Source: Marinoscillum sp040218045
GTDB lineage: Bacteria; Bacteroidota; Bacteroidia; Cytophagales; Cyclobacteriaceae
Length of the DNA: 64,000 nt
Direction of reading: 5' to 3'
NCBI GenBank assembly: GCA_040218045.1
Contig: JAVJQA010000060.1
Location: forward strand, 1 to 64,000
Under the pieces are notes generated by a model that worked only from the letters and a program-made list of their open reading frames with translations, was not told the origin of the DNA and did not search any database. The position numbers and the translations under genes were made by a program. Positions 41,911 to 51,592 of the stretch are shown here, one piece after another (position 1 is the stretch's first letter; each line of letters begins with the position of its first letter).

Positions 41911-44490
41911 TTGAAGAGCAACCCCACACCTCCCAAACTAGCCTCCAGGCTACTCACCTGGCTCATCAGCGACGAGCTGGCCGAAGAGGTGCTCGGGGAT
42001 CTGGAGGAAAAATTCTACGCTACTCTTGAAAGAAGGTCGCTGTTCAAAGCTCAACTCAATTACTGGTACCAGGTGATCAATTACTTACGGCCATTTGCTT
42101 TTAAAAGATCAAAATACTCAAATCACAATGCTATGATCAAACACAGTTTAATCCTCACCTTTCGTGGATATAAAAGGCGAAAATCGTCATTTTTGATTAA
42201 CCTAATTGGGTTGAGTACTGGACTTGCCGCTGTTCTGCTTATAACTCTGTGGGTATCAAATGAATTTCAAACTGACAAATTCCACTCGAATTCTGATAGA
42301 CTGTACCTAGTGATGGAACAGCACACAAGGCCTGATTACATTGGAGTGCAAGAGTCAACACCAAGCCCACTGGCAAAGGCCATCAAAGATCAAATACCAC
42401 AGATAGATGCCGCTACAGCAATCGGATTTTCGGATAAAGGAAATCAGGTCCTATCTCACGGCAGCAAACACATTCGGGGAAAAGGGATGTACGCTCAGTC
42501 TGATTTCTTTAAAATGTTTTCATTTGACCTGATCCAATACGGTACAAATCCATTGTCAGATCCAACTAGCATTGTATTGACTGAGTCCATGGCTGAAAAG
42601 CTATTCGGGACAACCAGTGATTTAATCGGAAAGCAAGTGGTTTACAGTCAGGAGCGAACTTTTCGGATTGATGGAATTTGTACAGATCCACCTCTGCAAT
42701 CCACACTTCAATTTGATTATGTGATCCCCTACAGTGTACTTATGGAGGAGATTCCCTGGTTGAGTGATTGGCGCAATACATATGGAGCTACTTATGTGCT
42801 CTTAAGTGATGCTGCTTCTTCTGAAAAAGTGAATCCACTGATCTATAATGTACTAAATGAAAAAGTGGAGAGTCAGTATCAGAGAAATTTATTTTTAAAG
42901 AAATTTTCTGAGCATTATCTGTATGGTAGTTATGAAAATGGAGAACAGTCCGGTGGTCGAATAACATATGTTAAGCTATTATCCTTGATTGCCGGTTTCA
43001 CTTTGCTCATGGCCTGTGTTAATTTCATGAATCTATCAACGGCAAATGCCACTAGAAGACTCAAAGAGATTGGTGTGAAAAAAGTAGTAGGTGCCAGTAG
43101 GTTGCTTTTGGCTAGCCAGTATTTTATTGAATCTCTTCTGATGGCTGCTATCTCTCTGATTGTTGCCATTGGATTGACGGGGCTTTTTTGGAGCAACTTC
43201 CAATCCATTATAGGAAGGCAAATGACGTTTTCACTGGATTATGACTTGTTGGCTGGCGTAGTAGGGATTACTATATTGACTGGTGTAATTGCTGGAAGTT
43301 ATCCTGCACTTTATTTATCAGGGTTTAAACCCATGAACGTCCTCAAAGGGAAAATAATTGCCTCTAATGCCGAGGTTTGGATTCGGAAGATATTAGTAGT
43401 ATTTCAGTTCACCCTCTCCATTGTCATTGTCATTTTTGTTGGTATAGTTTACCTGCAGATTCAGTATACACAAACTAAGGATTTGGGATTTGATCGGGAT
43501 CATGTAGTCTATTTTGATGCTGAAGGAAAGGTTTCTGAAGATATTGGCCATTTTGTTGACAGACTAAATACCGTTACCGCTATCAAAGGAGCATCGAGTG
43601 CTTACTTTGGGTTTATCGGCGCCACCACCGGTACATCTGCAATCTCCTGGCAGGGAAAGGACCCCACGTACAATCAGCATTTTGAGTATCGCGTGGTTAA
43701 TTATGGCTTTTTGGATGTAATGGGCATTGAGATGGTTTCCGGACGAGACTTTTCACGAGACAGACAAGTGGACTCTAAATCAGTAATTCTGAATGAAACC
43801 GCCGCCAGAGTGATGGGTTTGAAAAATCCGATTGGAGAAAAGATGGAAATGTGGGGAACGCCCTACGCAGTATTAGGAGTGGTGAAAGACTTTAACTATC
43901 AATCTCTGTACAGTAACATTAATCCGATAATTTTCATGTTATCTCCATCTACCACAGCTACGGTTTTTGTGAAGCTGAAGTCAGACGAAGTTGCTGAGGG
44001 TCTTCGGGCTACAGAGAATGTTTGGCAAGAGTTTGCTCAGGGGTTTCCTTTTGATTACACTTTTATGGACACCGAGTATCAGAAGTTTTATGAAGAGGAC
44101 AGACGTGTAGCAGATGTTTCAAAGTTTTTTGCCGGGTTAGCTGTGCTAATCTCTTGCCTGGGATTGTTTGGCCTGGCTGTATTTAGTACTGAGCGAAGAG
44201 TTAAAGAAATAGGTATCAGGAAAATTCTAGGTGCTAGTTCGATGGTAATTATGAATTTACTTTCAATCGAATTCCTCAAGATGGTATTGATCGCTTTAGT
44301 CATTTCCCTGCCTGTCGCCTACTATTTAGGATCCGAGTGGTTGGCACATTTCGAGTATCATCAGGGTATTTCCTGGTTATTTTTTGGATTGGTAGGTGTC
44401 GGGACAATAATAATAGCGTGGTTAACCATTTCTCTTCATACTATGAAGGCTGCGAGCAAAAATCCAGTAGAAAACCTAAGCGATGAGTAG
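41911..44490 (+). CDS. FtsX/MacB-type orphan permease with prefix domain
   Basis: An 859-residue double-unit permease. It uses a TTG start (41911), supported by the match of the next codons to the ATG-started neighbour (PPKLASRLL). The prefix covers about 1-65 (EEVLGDLEEKFYATLE), then helix 1, MacB core, FtsX helices (MACVNFMNLSTANATRRLKEIGVKKVVGAS near 363-391), and a second unit with CLGLFGLAVFSTERRVKEIGIRKILGAS near 744-771. The EIG(V/I)(K/R)K coupling-helix motif is present in both halves, as in ABC permeases, but no ATPase gene is beside it. The stop overlaps the next permease start by eight bases. Confidence 0.9.
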   Translation: MKSNPTPPKLASRLLTWLISDELAEEVLGDLEEKFYATLERRSLFKAQLNYWYQVINYLRPFAFKRSKYSNHNAMIKHSLILTFRGYKRRKSSFLINLIGLSTGLAAVLLITLWVSNEFQTDKFHSNSDRLYLVMEQHTRPDYIGVQESTPSPLAKAIKDQIPQIDAATAIGFSDKGNQVLSHGSKHIRGKGMYAQSDFFKMFSFDLIQYGTNPLSDPTSIVLTESMAEKLFGTTSDLIGKQVVYSQERTFRIDGICTDPPLQSTLQFDYVIPYSVLMEEIPWLSDWRNTYGATYVLLSDAASSEKVNPLIYNVLNEKVESQYQRNLFLKKFSEHYLYGSYENGEQSGGRITYVKLLSLIAGFTLLMACVNFMNLSTANATRRLKEIGVKKVVGASRLLLASQYFIESLLMAAISLIVAIGLTGLFWSNFQSIIGRQMTFSLDYDLLAGVVGITILTGVIAGSYPALYLSGFKPMNVLKGKIIASNAEVWIRKILVVFQFTLSIVIVIFVGIVYLQIQYTQTKDLGFDRDHVVYFDAEGKVSEDIGHFVDRLNTVTAIKGASSAYFGFIGATTGTSAISWQGKDPTYNQHFEYRVVNYGFLDVMGIEMVSGRDFSRDRQVDSKSVILNETAARVMGLKNPIGEKMEMWGTPYAVLGVVKDFNYQSLYSNINPIIFMLSPSTTATVFVKLKSDEVAEGLRATENVWQEFAQGFPFDYTFMDTEYQKFYEEDRRVADVSKFFAGLAVLISCLGLFGLAVFSTERRVKEIGIRKILGASSMVIMNLLSIEFLKMVLIALVISLPVAYYLGSEWLAHFEYHQGISWLFFGLVGVGTIIIAWLTISLHTMKAASKNPVENLSDE

Positions 44491-47125
44491 GATAAAGACT
44501 CCACCCAAATTGGCCTCCAGACTACTCATCTGGATGGTTCGCGATGACTTGGCCGAAGAGGTGCTCGGAGATCTGGAGGAGAAGTTTAATGCTACTCTTG
44601 AAAAAAAGTCGCTGCTCAAAGCTCAACTCAATTACTGGTACCAGGTGATGAATTACTTGCGGCCATTTGCTTTTAAAAGATCAATAAACTCAACACATAT
44701 GTTAGGACATTATATTAAGATTTCGTGGAGATCTATTCTTCGTCATAAAGCATTATCAATGATCAAAATAGGTGGGTTTGCCATCGGTATTGCGGCTTGC
44801 CTGTTGATAGCATTGTTTATCCAACAGGAGCTTAGCTATGACTCCTATTATAAAGATCAACAGCGTATTTACAGGCTTACCAACCAATGGGCTGAAGGGG
44901 GTGAAGTAGGACGATGGACCAACCTGCAGGGGCCTTTAAAGGAAGTGATTGAGGATAACATTCCTGAAATGAAGTCTGTAGCCAGGACAGTGCTCTGGAC
45001 GTGGGGGAATGCAGGGTCCAATTTAATCCGAAGAGAGGATTCCAATTTCAATCTGGATGAAGATGGATTTTTTTATGCAGACCCTGAGATTCTTGAAATC
45101 CTGGAAATTGATATGATTTATGGATCCAGAAAAAATGCCCTGACTGAGCCTAATTCCATGGTGATCTCGGAGGCGATAGCGCGGAAATACTTTCCTGATC
45201 AGGATCCTGTGGGCAAACGAATGATCCTTAACGACAAACCAGAGGATACCTACATAATAGGAGGCGTGATGAGTGACTTCCCGGAAAACTCCCACCTCAC
45301 TGGAGATTTTATCCTCACACTGGCAGATAGAAATTATGGGCCTGGAACTAGTGGCTGGTGCTGTACTAATTATGTGTTTTATGCCAAATTAAGAGAGGGT
45401 TCGGATAAAAATGCGGTGGAGCAGAAGCTATTGTCATTGAGAGACAGCTATGTCATGGGCCAGTTGAAAACCGCCGGGAAAACCGGACTGGAAGAAATGA
45501 AGGTTCATCACGCCTATTACCTGCAACCTGTTGCTGACGTTTACCTTAACACAGCCAATGTATCCGATGACATTGCTCATGGATCTTATGACCTGGTTTG
45601 GATATTTGGAGCCATTGCAGCGATTATCTTGCTGCTGGCGTGTGTCAACTTTGTGAACCTGTCTACAGCCAAGTCGATTCAAAGGGCAAAAGAAGTGGGT
45701 TTAAGAAAGGTAGTAGGGTCGGTGCGTTCCAACCTCATCGCTCAATACCTCTCAGAGTCTGTAGTATTCTCAATGTTGGCTATTTTCTTATCTGTGGTCT
45801 TTGGTTATTTGGCCCTGCCTCTTTTCAATGAGTTGTCTGGTAAATCGTTACAAATGCCCTGGTTGACCTGGTGGTTTGTTCCTACATTGTTTCTTTTTGG
45901 GTTATTTATTGGACTTCTGTCTGGTGTTTATCCAGCCTTTTACCTTTCTAAATTCAAGCCGGTGCAGGTCCTCAAAGGAACAGTCACCACCGCTAAAGGC
46001 GCAGTGTTCATGAGAGGTGGAATGGTTGTTTTTCAGTTTGCTGTTACCATCATTTTGATCATCAGTGCCATTGTTACTCATGAGCAGTTTCAGTTGATCA
46101 TGAACAAGTCGTTAGGGTATGACAAGGACCAGGTGATCAATGTGCTTGGACTTAATACGCTTGATTCTGCCACCAAGGCCTCTCTGAAGAAGGAATTTAT
46201 GAATCTTCCAACCGTTCAGTCGGCAACTGTAAGTGACTTTTTCCCAGTGTCGGGTACCGAAATACACAACCGCACTTATTGGTTGGCAGAGGAGCGTTTG
46301 ATCGATGATGGATTTGAAGCCGCTCGATGGAGTGTAGATGAGGATTACCTCAAAACATATGGAATGACGCTAGTTAAAGGTGAAAATTTTAAGGGAATAG
46401 CTTCGGACAAGAAAGCCATTATTGTTAATGAATCAATGGCCCGTCATTTAGGCAAAGAAGAGATCCTGGGAGAGCAAGTGGTGGATATGTTTGATAAGAA
46501 ATACCGGGTGATTGGAGTAGTAAAGGATTTTCACTTTGAATCAGTACTGGCAAAAGTAGATCCACTTGCCATGGTCTATGAGGAAGGTAATTCTGTTCTT
46601 TCTGTCAGGCTAGAATCCAATGAAATGGCGGGTACTTTAACTCAACTCAGCTCGATCTGGGAAGAATTCAAACCCAATCAGCAGTTTAGGTATTCATTTG
46701 TAAATGTTCGGTTTGAAAAGATGTATGATTCGTTCATTCGTGCCAAGTCCATATTCCTTGTATTTGCTGCACTTTCAATAATCATAGCTTGTCTTGGGCT
46801 CTTTGGTCTTTCTGCATACATAGTAGAGCAGCGAAGTAAAGAAGTAAGCATCAGAAAGGTATTGGGTGCCAGTATTTCCGGGATTTTCACCTTGCTCTCC
46901 CTGGATTTCATGAAGTTGATTTTGATTGCGGTAATACTGGCCATACCTGTCGGATGGTTCCTGATGGATGAATTTCTCGGGGATATCAATAACAGGGTTG
47001 ATCTTTCCTGGCACTTGTTTGCAGCCGCGGGAATTCTCGGTGTACTTATCGCCCTGGTGGCCATCAGTTATGAAACCGTAAAGGCTGCACTGATAGATCC
47101 TGCAAAAAGACTAAGATCTGAATGA
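44483..47125 (+). CDS. FtsX/MacB-type orphan permease with prefix domain
   Basis: An 880-residue double-unit permease. Its first 65 residues are nearly the same as those of the preceding gene (EEVLGDLEEKFNATLEKKSL, LNYWYQVMNYLRPFAFKRS), whereas the rest is clearly closer to the permease at 47567 (GGFAIGIAACLLIALF against GGFALGIAATLLIALF). So the gene looks mosaic. Coupling motifs are RAKEVGLRKVVGS in the first half and RSKEVSIRKVLGAS in the second. It ends DPAKRLRSE. Inner membrane; ATPase partner not in the window. Confidence 0.9.
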   Translation: MSRIKTPPKLASRLLIWMVRDDLAEEVLGDLEEKFNATLEKKSLLKAQLNYWYQVMNYLRPFAFKRSINSTHMLGHYIKISWRSILRHKALSMIKIGGFAIGIAACLLIALFIQQELSYDSYYKDQQRIYRLTNQWAEGGEVGRWTNLQGPLKEVIEDNIPEMKSVARTVLWTWGNAGSNLIRREDSNFNLDEDGFFYADPEILEILEIDMIYGSRKNALTEPNSMVISEAIARKYFPDQDPVGKRMILNDKPEDTYIIGGVMSDFPENSHLTGDFILTLADRNYGPGTSGWCCTNYVFYAKLREGSDKNAVEQKLLSLRDSYVMGQLKTAGKTGLEEMKVHHAYYLQPVADVYLNTANVSDDIAHGSYDLVWIFGAIAAIILLLACVNFVNLSTAKSIQRAKEVGLRKVVGSVRSNLIAQYLSESVVFSMLAIFLSVVFGYLALPLFNELSGKSLQMPWLTWWFVPTLFLFGLFIGLLSGVYPAFYLSKFKPVQVLKGTVTTAKGAVFMRGGMVVFQFAVTIILIISAIVTHEQFQLIMNKSLGYDKDQVINVLGLNTLDSATKASLKKEFMNLPTVQSATVSDFFPVSGTEIHNRTYWLAEERLIDDGFEAARWSVDEDYLKTYGMTLVKGENFKGIASDKKAIIVNESMARHLGKEEILGEQVVDMFDKKYRVIGVVKDFHFESVLAKVDPLAMVYEEGNSVLSVRLESNEMAGTLTQLSSIWEEFKPNQQFRYSFVNVRFEKMYDSFIRAKSIFLVFAALSIIIACLGLFGLSAYIVEQRSKEVSIRKVLGASISGIFTLLSLDFMKLILIAVILAIPVGWFLMDEFLGDINNRVDLSWHLFAAAGILGVLIALVAISYETVKAALIDPAKRLRSE

Positions 47126-47158
47126 GAAAGACCATTAATCTATTATTTATTTTGCTTT

Positions 47159-47240
47159 TAGGAATGAAATAATTATTAATTTGTTTTGAGAATAGGAATC
47201 TAATTGATTAATTTGTTTTGGTATTAGGAATGAAATAACC
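47159..47240. repeat. Short direct repeats in a PadR leader
   Basis: Units beginning TAGGAATGAAATAA or TAGGAATCTAATTG start at 47159, 47193 and 47225, each of the first two followed by ATTAATTTGTTTTG. This gives about two and a half copies of a roughly 33-base unit just before the PadR start at 47250. They may be regulator sites or repeated promoter elements. Confidence 0.6.
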
Positions 47241-47249
47241 AATTCGAAT

Positions 47250-47570
47250 ATGAAATTAGGTGGATTTGAAGAACTCGTATTGTTGGCCATTGGATCATTG
47301 GGCGATGATGCCTATGGTGTGACCATCAAGGAAATACTTAAAGAAAAGACCGGAAAGAACCCAAGTGTTGGCGCATTGCATTCGGCGCTTTACCGATTGG
47401 AGGAAAAAGAATTTGTGAAAACAAACGAGGGTGGGGCTACGGCTGAACGAGGAGGAAGACGAAAGAAATATTATCAACTCACAGCTTACGGAATTAAAAT
47501 TCTTCAAGAGGCCAATGAACTCCGAATGTCGTTTGCACAAAACATTCCTAATCTTAAGCCCCAGGAATGA
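47250..47570 (+). CDS. PadR family transcriptional regulator
   Basis: A 106-residue PadR protein (LGGFEELVLLAIGSLGDDAYG, wing TAERGGRRKKYYQLT). Its stop overlaps the next permease start by four bases, exactly the arrangement of the PadR/permease pair at 36600. It has no other partner gene, so it is the dedicated regulator of the 47567 permease. Confidence 0.93.
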   Translation: MKLGGFEELVLLAIGSLGDDAYGVTIKEILKEKTGKNPSVGALHSALYRLEEKEFVKTNEGGATAERGGRRKKYYQLTAYGIKILQEANELRMSFAQNIPNLKPQE

Positions 47571-50218
47571 ACCCTAATCCGCACATACCTAAATGGATCG
47601 AGCGGCTGCTCGAAAGCGTGCTGCCAGACAGTATTGCTGAATTTGTCATCGGTGATCTGGAAGAATACTATGCCCTGCATTGTGAGCAAAAAGGACGACT
47701 CATGGCTCGTGTAATGATGCTTTGGAGTGTGCTCGGTGTGTGCTTTTCCTTCGCATTCAAGAAACCAAGATCAAACTCAAACTATAGGACTATGTTAAAA
47801 TATTATTTCAAGCTTTCCTGGCGCAATATGGCCAAGCAGAAAGTATATTCTTCTATCAAAATTGGTGGTTTTGCATTAGGCATTGCTGCCACTCTGCTCA
47901 TTGCCTTGTTTGTGAAAGACGAACTCAGCTATGATAATCATTATCAAGCTCAGGGCCAGATATATCGAATCCTCAACGAATCTACTCATCCGGAGCATAT
48001 GGAGCGTTGGTCTGCATTCCCTCCACCCATCAAGTCTGCATTGGAGAATGAGTTTCCGGAAATAGAGAAAGTAGGACGGCTCATCAATTTTGACTGGTTT
48101 GACGCTGGAGACAATCAGTTCAGGCCCATCGAGGACAAGGCAAATATTTATGAGAATAAGTTTGTCTACGCCGATCCGGAATTGTTGGAGATTCTGGAGA
48201 TTCCTATGGTTTTTGGTAATCATTCTGCTTTAGACAAGCCAAACTCTATTGTAATAGCCAGGTCAAAGGCCGAAAAATATTATCCAGGAGAAGATCCGGT
48301 GGGTAAGCAAGTTATCCTCAATGAGGACGATAACAGCATCTACACCATCGGAGGAGTGATGGAAGACCCACGTCCAAGTACTTTTCTGCAGTTTGACTTC
48401 TTACTTACCCTGGCGGAAGAAGAGTTTTGGAATGGAGAGCAGACCTCCTGGGGCTCCTGGAATTATTCTGTTTTTATCAAGACCGGTAAAGGAGCGGATT
48501 ACAAACAGCTAGAAGATAAGCTGCTTGTGGTTAGGGATGATTATGTCATTCCGTATAATAGGGAGCGTGGTGATCAGCGTGCAGATGATATGGCTCAGTA
48601 TTATCAGTATGATGTGCAGCCGGTCAATGAAATATACCTGTACTCTGATGATACTCATGACAATTTACAACATGGCGACATTGATATAGTATGGCTGTTT
48701 GGATCCATTGCAATATTCATCTTGCTTTTGGCTTGTATCAACTTTATCAACCTAAGCACCGCCAAGTCTGCTAACCGGGCCAAGGAAGTTGGCATGCAGA
48801 AAGTGATGGGTTCATTAAAGTCCGAAGTTGTCAAGCAGTTTATGATGGAGGCATTTATGTATACTTCTATCGCCTTTATCCTTGGAGTCGTGATTGCGCT
48901 CGTTTCCCTTCCTTTTTTCAATGTATTATCCGATAAATCTCTCGTGCTGCCCTGGAGCGAATGGTGGGTAATTCCTGGATTAATTGCATTCCTTATCGTG
49001 ATTAGTGTTTTGTCTGGAGTTTATCCTTCGTTCTATTTATCAGCGTTTAAACCCATACAGGTGATTAAGGGTAATCTGAGCCGCGGAGCTAAAAACTCTA
49101 AATTACGAGGCGCTCTGGTTGTTTTTCAGTTTGCCACCTCTATAGTGCTGATCATATGCACCATAGTCACTTATCGCCAGATGGAATTTATTCTCAATAA
49201 GAGAATTGGGTTTGATAAAGACCAGGTAATACTGATACAGGGAGCCAATACATTAAAAGATCAAGCTAAGTCTTTCAAAAATGAATTGATGCGCCTCTCC
49301 ACGGTAAATTCTGTTTCATATACGGATTTCTTGCCGGTTCTGGGCACCAAAAGAGACGGTAATTCATTTTGGAAAGAAGGAAACCGGAAAATTGACAAGG
49401 GTGTTGGCGCTCAAAAATGGAGAGTGGATGAAAATTACCTGACTACAATGGGAATAAACCTGGTGCAGGGCAGGAATTTTTCAAGTGACATGGCCTCAGA
49501 CTCCACTGCCATCATTATTAATGAAAGTATGGCCGAGGAATTAGGGCTGGAAGATCCAATTGGTAAAAGGATTACCAATAGTTTCGAACCGGTCTTTCAC
49601 ATTATTGGCGTAATCGAGGACTTTCATTTCGATTCTTTTAAAAGGGAAGTAGGTCCACTCTCCCTTGCTTATGGCGGATTTGGATCCATCATGGCGGTGA
49701 AGTTTACTTCGGGCAATACCGATCAAATGTTAGGTCAGGTACATGAGGTTTGGGATGAGTTTATGCCAAACCAGAGTATACGTTATAGTTTTCTGGATGA
49801 TAGCTATGCACTAATGTACGATCAGGTAAGCCGGACAGGTAAAGTGTTTACCCTTTTTGCTGTTCTGGCGGTAGTTGTGGCTTGTCTTGGTTTGTTTGCC
49901 TTATCCGCCTTCATGGTGGAGCAGCGTGGCAAAGAGATAAGTGTGAGGAAAGTACTTGGTGCAAGCATGTCTCAGATTTTCACATTGCTCACTTCCAACT
50001 TTGTGAAGTTGGTTATCATCGCCATCGCCATCGCTGCTCCAGTGGGTTGGTATCTAATGAAGCAATGGCTTTCGGACTATGTCTATCGTGTAGAAATTAC
50101 ATGGGATGTATACCTCATAGCCGGAGCTTCTGCATTGGTCATTTCGCTCATCACAATCAGTTCAGAATCCCTTAAAGCAGGTTTGATGAATCCGGTAAAA
50201 AAGTTGAGATCTGAATAA
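47567..50218 (+). CDS. FtsX/MacB-type orphan permease with prefix domain
   Basis: An 883-residue double-unit permease with prefix domain (about 1-65; AEFVIGDLEEYYALH), MacB-like periplasmic cores and two FtsX blocks (FINLSTAKSANRAKEVGMQKVMGS and FALSAFMVEQRGKEISVRKVLGAS). Closest in the window to the 44483 permease. Translationally coupled to its PadR gene by a four-base overlap. Ends NPVKKLRSE. No ATPase gene is adjacent. Confidence 0.92.
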   Translation: MNPNPHIPKWIERLLESVLPDSIAEFVIGDLEEYYALHCEQKGRLMARVMMLWSVLGVCFSFAFKKPRSNSNYRTMLKYYFKLSWRNMAKQKVYSSIKIGGFALGIAATLLIALFVKDELSYDNHYQAQGQIYRILNESTHPEHMERWSAFPPPIKSALENEFPEIEKVGRLINFDWFDAGDNQFRPIEDKANIYENKFVYADPELLEILEIPMVFGNHSALDKPNSIVIARSKAEKYYPGEDPVGKQVILNEDDNSIYTIGGVMEDPRPSTFLQFDFLLTLAEEEFWNGEQTSWGSWNYSVFIKTGKGADYKQLEDKLLVVRDDYVIPYNRERGDQRADDMAQYYQYDVQPVNEIYLYSDDTHDNLQHGDIDIVWLFGSIAIFILLLACINFINLSTAKSANRAKEVGMQKVMGSLKSEVVKQFMMEAFMYTSIAFILGVVIALVSLPFFNVLSDKSLVLPWSEWWVIPGLIAFLIVISVLSGVYPSFYLSAFKPIQVIKGNLSRGAKNSKLRGALVVFQFATSIVLIICTIVTYRQMEFILNKRIGFDKDQVILIQGANTLKDQAKSFKNELMRLSTVNSVSYTDFLPVLGTKRDGNSFWKEGNRKIDKGVGAQKWRVDENYLTTMGINLVQGRNFSSDMASDSTAIIINESMAEELGLEDPIGKRITNSFEPVFHIIGVIEDFHFDSFKREVGPLSLAYGGFGSIMAVKFTSGNTDQMLGQVHEVWDEFMPNQSIRYSFLDDSYALMYDQVSRTGKVFTLFAVLAVVVACLGLFALSAFMVEQRGKEISVRKVLGASMSQIFTLLTSNFVKLVIIAIAIAAPVGWYLMKQWLSDYVYRVEITWDVYLIAGASALVISLITISSESLKAGLMNPVKKLRSE

Positions 50219-50286
50219 GTAAGAAAGATGTAATGATTTAAGCCGATTAAAAGATAACGCTTTTAGTAAATGCTGGTTACCTAACT

Positions 50287-51327
50287 ATGAGATGGCTAGC
50301 ATTTACTTTTTTACTTTTATATCTATCTGCCAATATTTTGGCTCAATCCACAGCAACTATACCTACCGATCCAGCACGGATCGCCAATGGTAAAAAACTA
50401 TACCAGGACGAATGCTCCAGGTGTCATCTGTTTGGAGAACAAAAGATCGGCCCCTCACTCGCCAGCATTACAGACAAGCGAACGACCGGTTGGTTGTTGG
50501 GGTTCATCCAAAACTCCCAGATAATTATACAATCAGGAAATGATCCTTATGCGTTGCACTTGTTTAAGCAGTACAATCACATGATCATGCCCGAATTTCA
50601 GCATCTTTCAGAAAGCGAACGCCTGGACATTCTTGCATTTATAGAGGATGTCTCGATCATGAAGAATTATTCTTATACCGAAGATTCAGTAAACTACTAT
50701 GACGAAGACATCATTTCGATGGCAGAAAATAGGGTAGCCCAGAAAGATGCTGAAGAAACGGATTACTATGCCAATCCATCCATCGAACCCATTCCCAACG
50801 ACCTGGAAACGATCCAGGTAGGGGAATCTCTGTTTAATGAACAATGCCAAACCTGTCACGAGCTTGATAAACGTAAAACTGGTCCAGCCCTGGCCAGTGT
50901 AACGGATCGCTTGCCACTAAACTGGCTCTTGGACTTTATCAACAGTCCAAAAGAAATGATGGAAAGCGGAGATGATTATGCCAACTTTCTGGTCACCCAT
51001 TATCCCTTGGTGATGCCTGATTTTAAGTTTCTGACTAAGGAAGACAAGATGGCAATTCTAGCATATATCAGGTACGAAGCAGGTGCCCCTACACACGTAG
51101 CAGGCGCTAACGCCAATGCCATAATAGACCCGCATCAGGATACCACGAGCCAGAAGGTGGCAGAGGAGGATCGGCCAAAACCATCAAAGGAAGAGTCTAC
51201 ATTTTATCCGGTGTTTTATGTTGTTGGACTAATCCTTATGGTTGGGCTGGTAGTGGTGCTGATCGTGATCGTGTGGAAGACTTTTACTTTGGATATCAAA
51301 AGAAAGCAGGATGATAAATTGGAATGA
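50287..51327 (+). CDS. Membrane-anchored dihaem cytochrome c
   Basis: A 346-residue exported protein with two class I cytochrome c domains. Signal peptide about 1-19 (NILAQ). Haem motifs CSRCH (43-47) and CQTCH (187-191); likely axial Met in MIMPEF (about 101) and LVMPDF (about 243). The two halves share GPSLASITDKRTTGWLLGF and GPALASVTDRLPLNWLLDF, so it arose by duplication. A C-terminal membrane helix (about 307-330) anchors it to the inner membrane, with a short basic tail inside. It would carry electrons in the periplasm; the partner is not visible here. It ends one base from the convergent NhaA fragment. Confidence 0.92.
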   Translation: MRWLAFTFLLLYLSANILAQSTATIPTDPARIANGKKLYQDECSRCHLFGEQKIGPSLASITDKRTTGWLLGFIQNSQIIIQSGNDPYALHLFKQYNHMIMPEFQHLSESERLDILAFIEDVSIMKNYSYTEDSVNYYDEDIISMAENRVAQKDAEETDYYANPSIEPIPNDLETIQVGESLFNEQCQTCHELDKRKTGPALASVTDRLPLNWLLDFINSPKEMMESGDDYANFLVTHYPLVMPDFKFLTKEDKMAILAYIRYEAGAPTHVAGANANAIIDPHQDTTSQKVAEEDRPKPSKEESTFYPVFYVVGLILMVGLVVVLIVIVWKTFTLDIKRKQDDKLE

Positions 51328-51328
51328 C

Positions 51329-51562
51329 CTATTCTGACTTCTTTCCCTTACTAATCAGAATAATGATACCAGTAACAGCAGCTATTAGTGACGCAATTAA
51401 AATGCTTATTTTAGCGATTTTGACCATTTCCTGATCATCAGTAAAGGCCAGGTTTGTAATGAAAAGTGACATGGTAAATCCGATACTGGCAATAAAGCCT
51501 GCTCCAAGTATGTTTCTCCATTTTACGTATTTCAGATAATTTGGTATACCCCAGTTTAGCAT
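51329..51562 (-). pseudogene. C-terminal fragment of an NhaA Na+/H+ antiporter
   Basis: A 77-residue frame corresponding only to the last two membrane helices of NhaA. The block GAGFIASIGFTMSLFITNLAF followed by KIAKISILIASLIAAVTG matches the C-terminal end of NhaA proteins, which are usually about 400 residues. The Met start lies 30 bases after the end of mrpG and in a plausible position for translation from the mrp transcript. No other NhaA sequence is present. It may be a dead remnant or a small membrane protein kept with the antiporter; I cannot decide, but the frame is intact. Confidence 0.75.
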
Positions 51563-51592
51563 TAAGTAAGTATCGCCTTCAAGTTTTTGAAA

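Noticed and set aside
47159..47240. CRISPR array
   Set aside because: Only two to three short, AT-rich, unequal copies without unique spacers and without cas genes.
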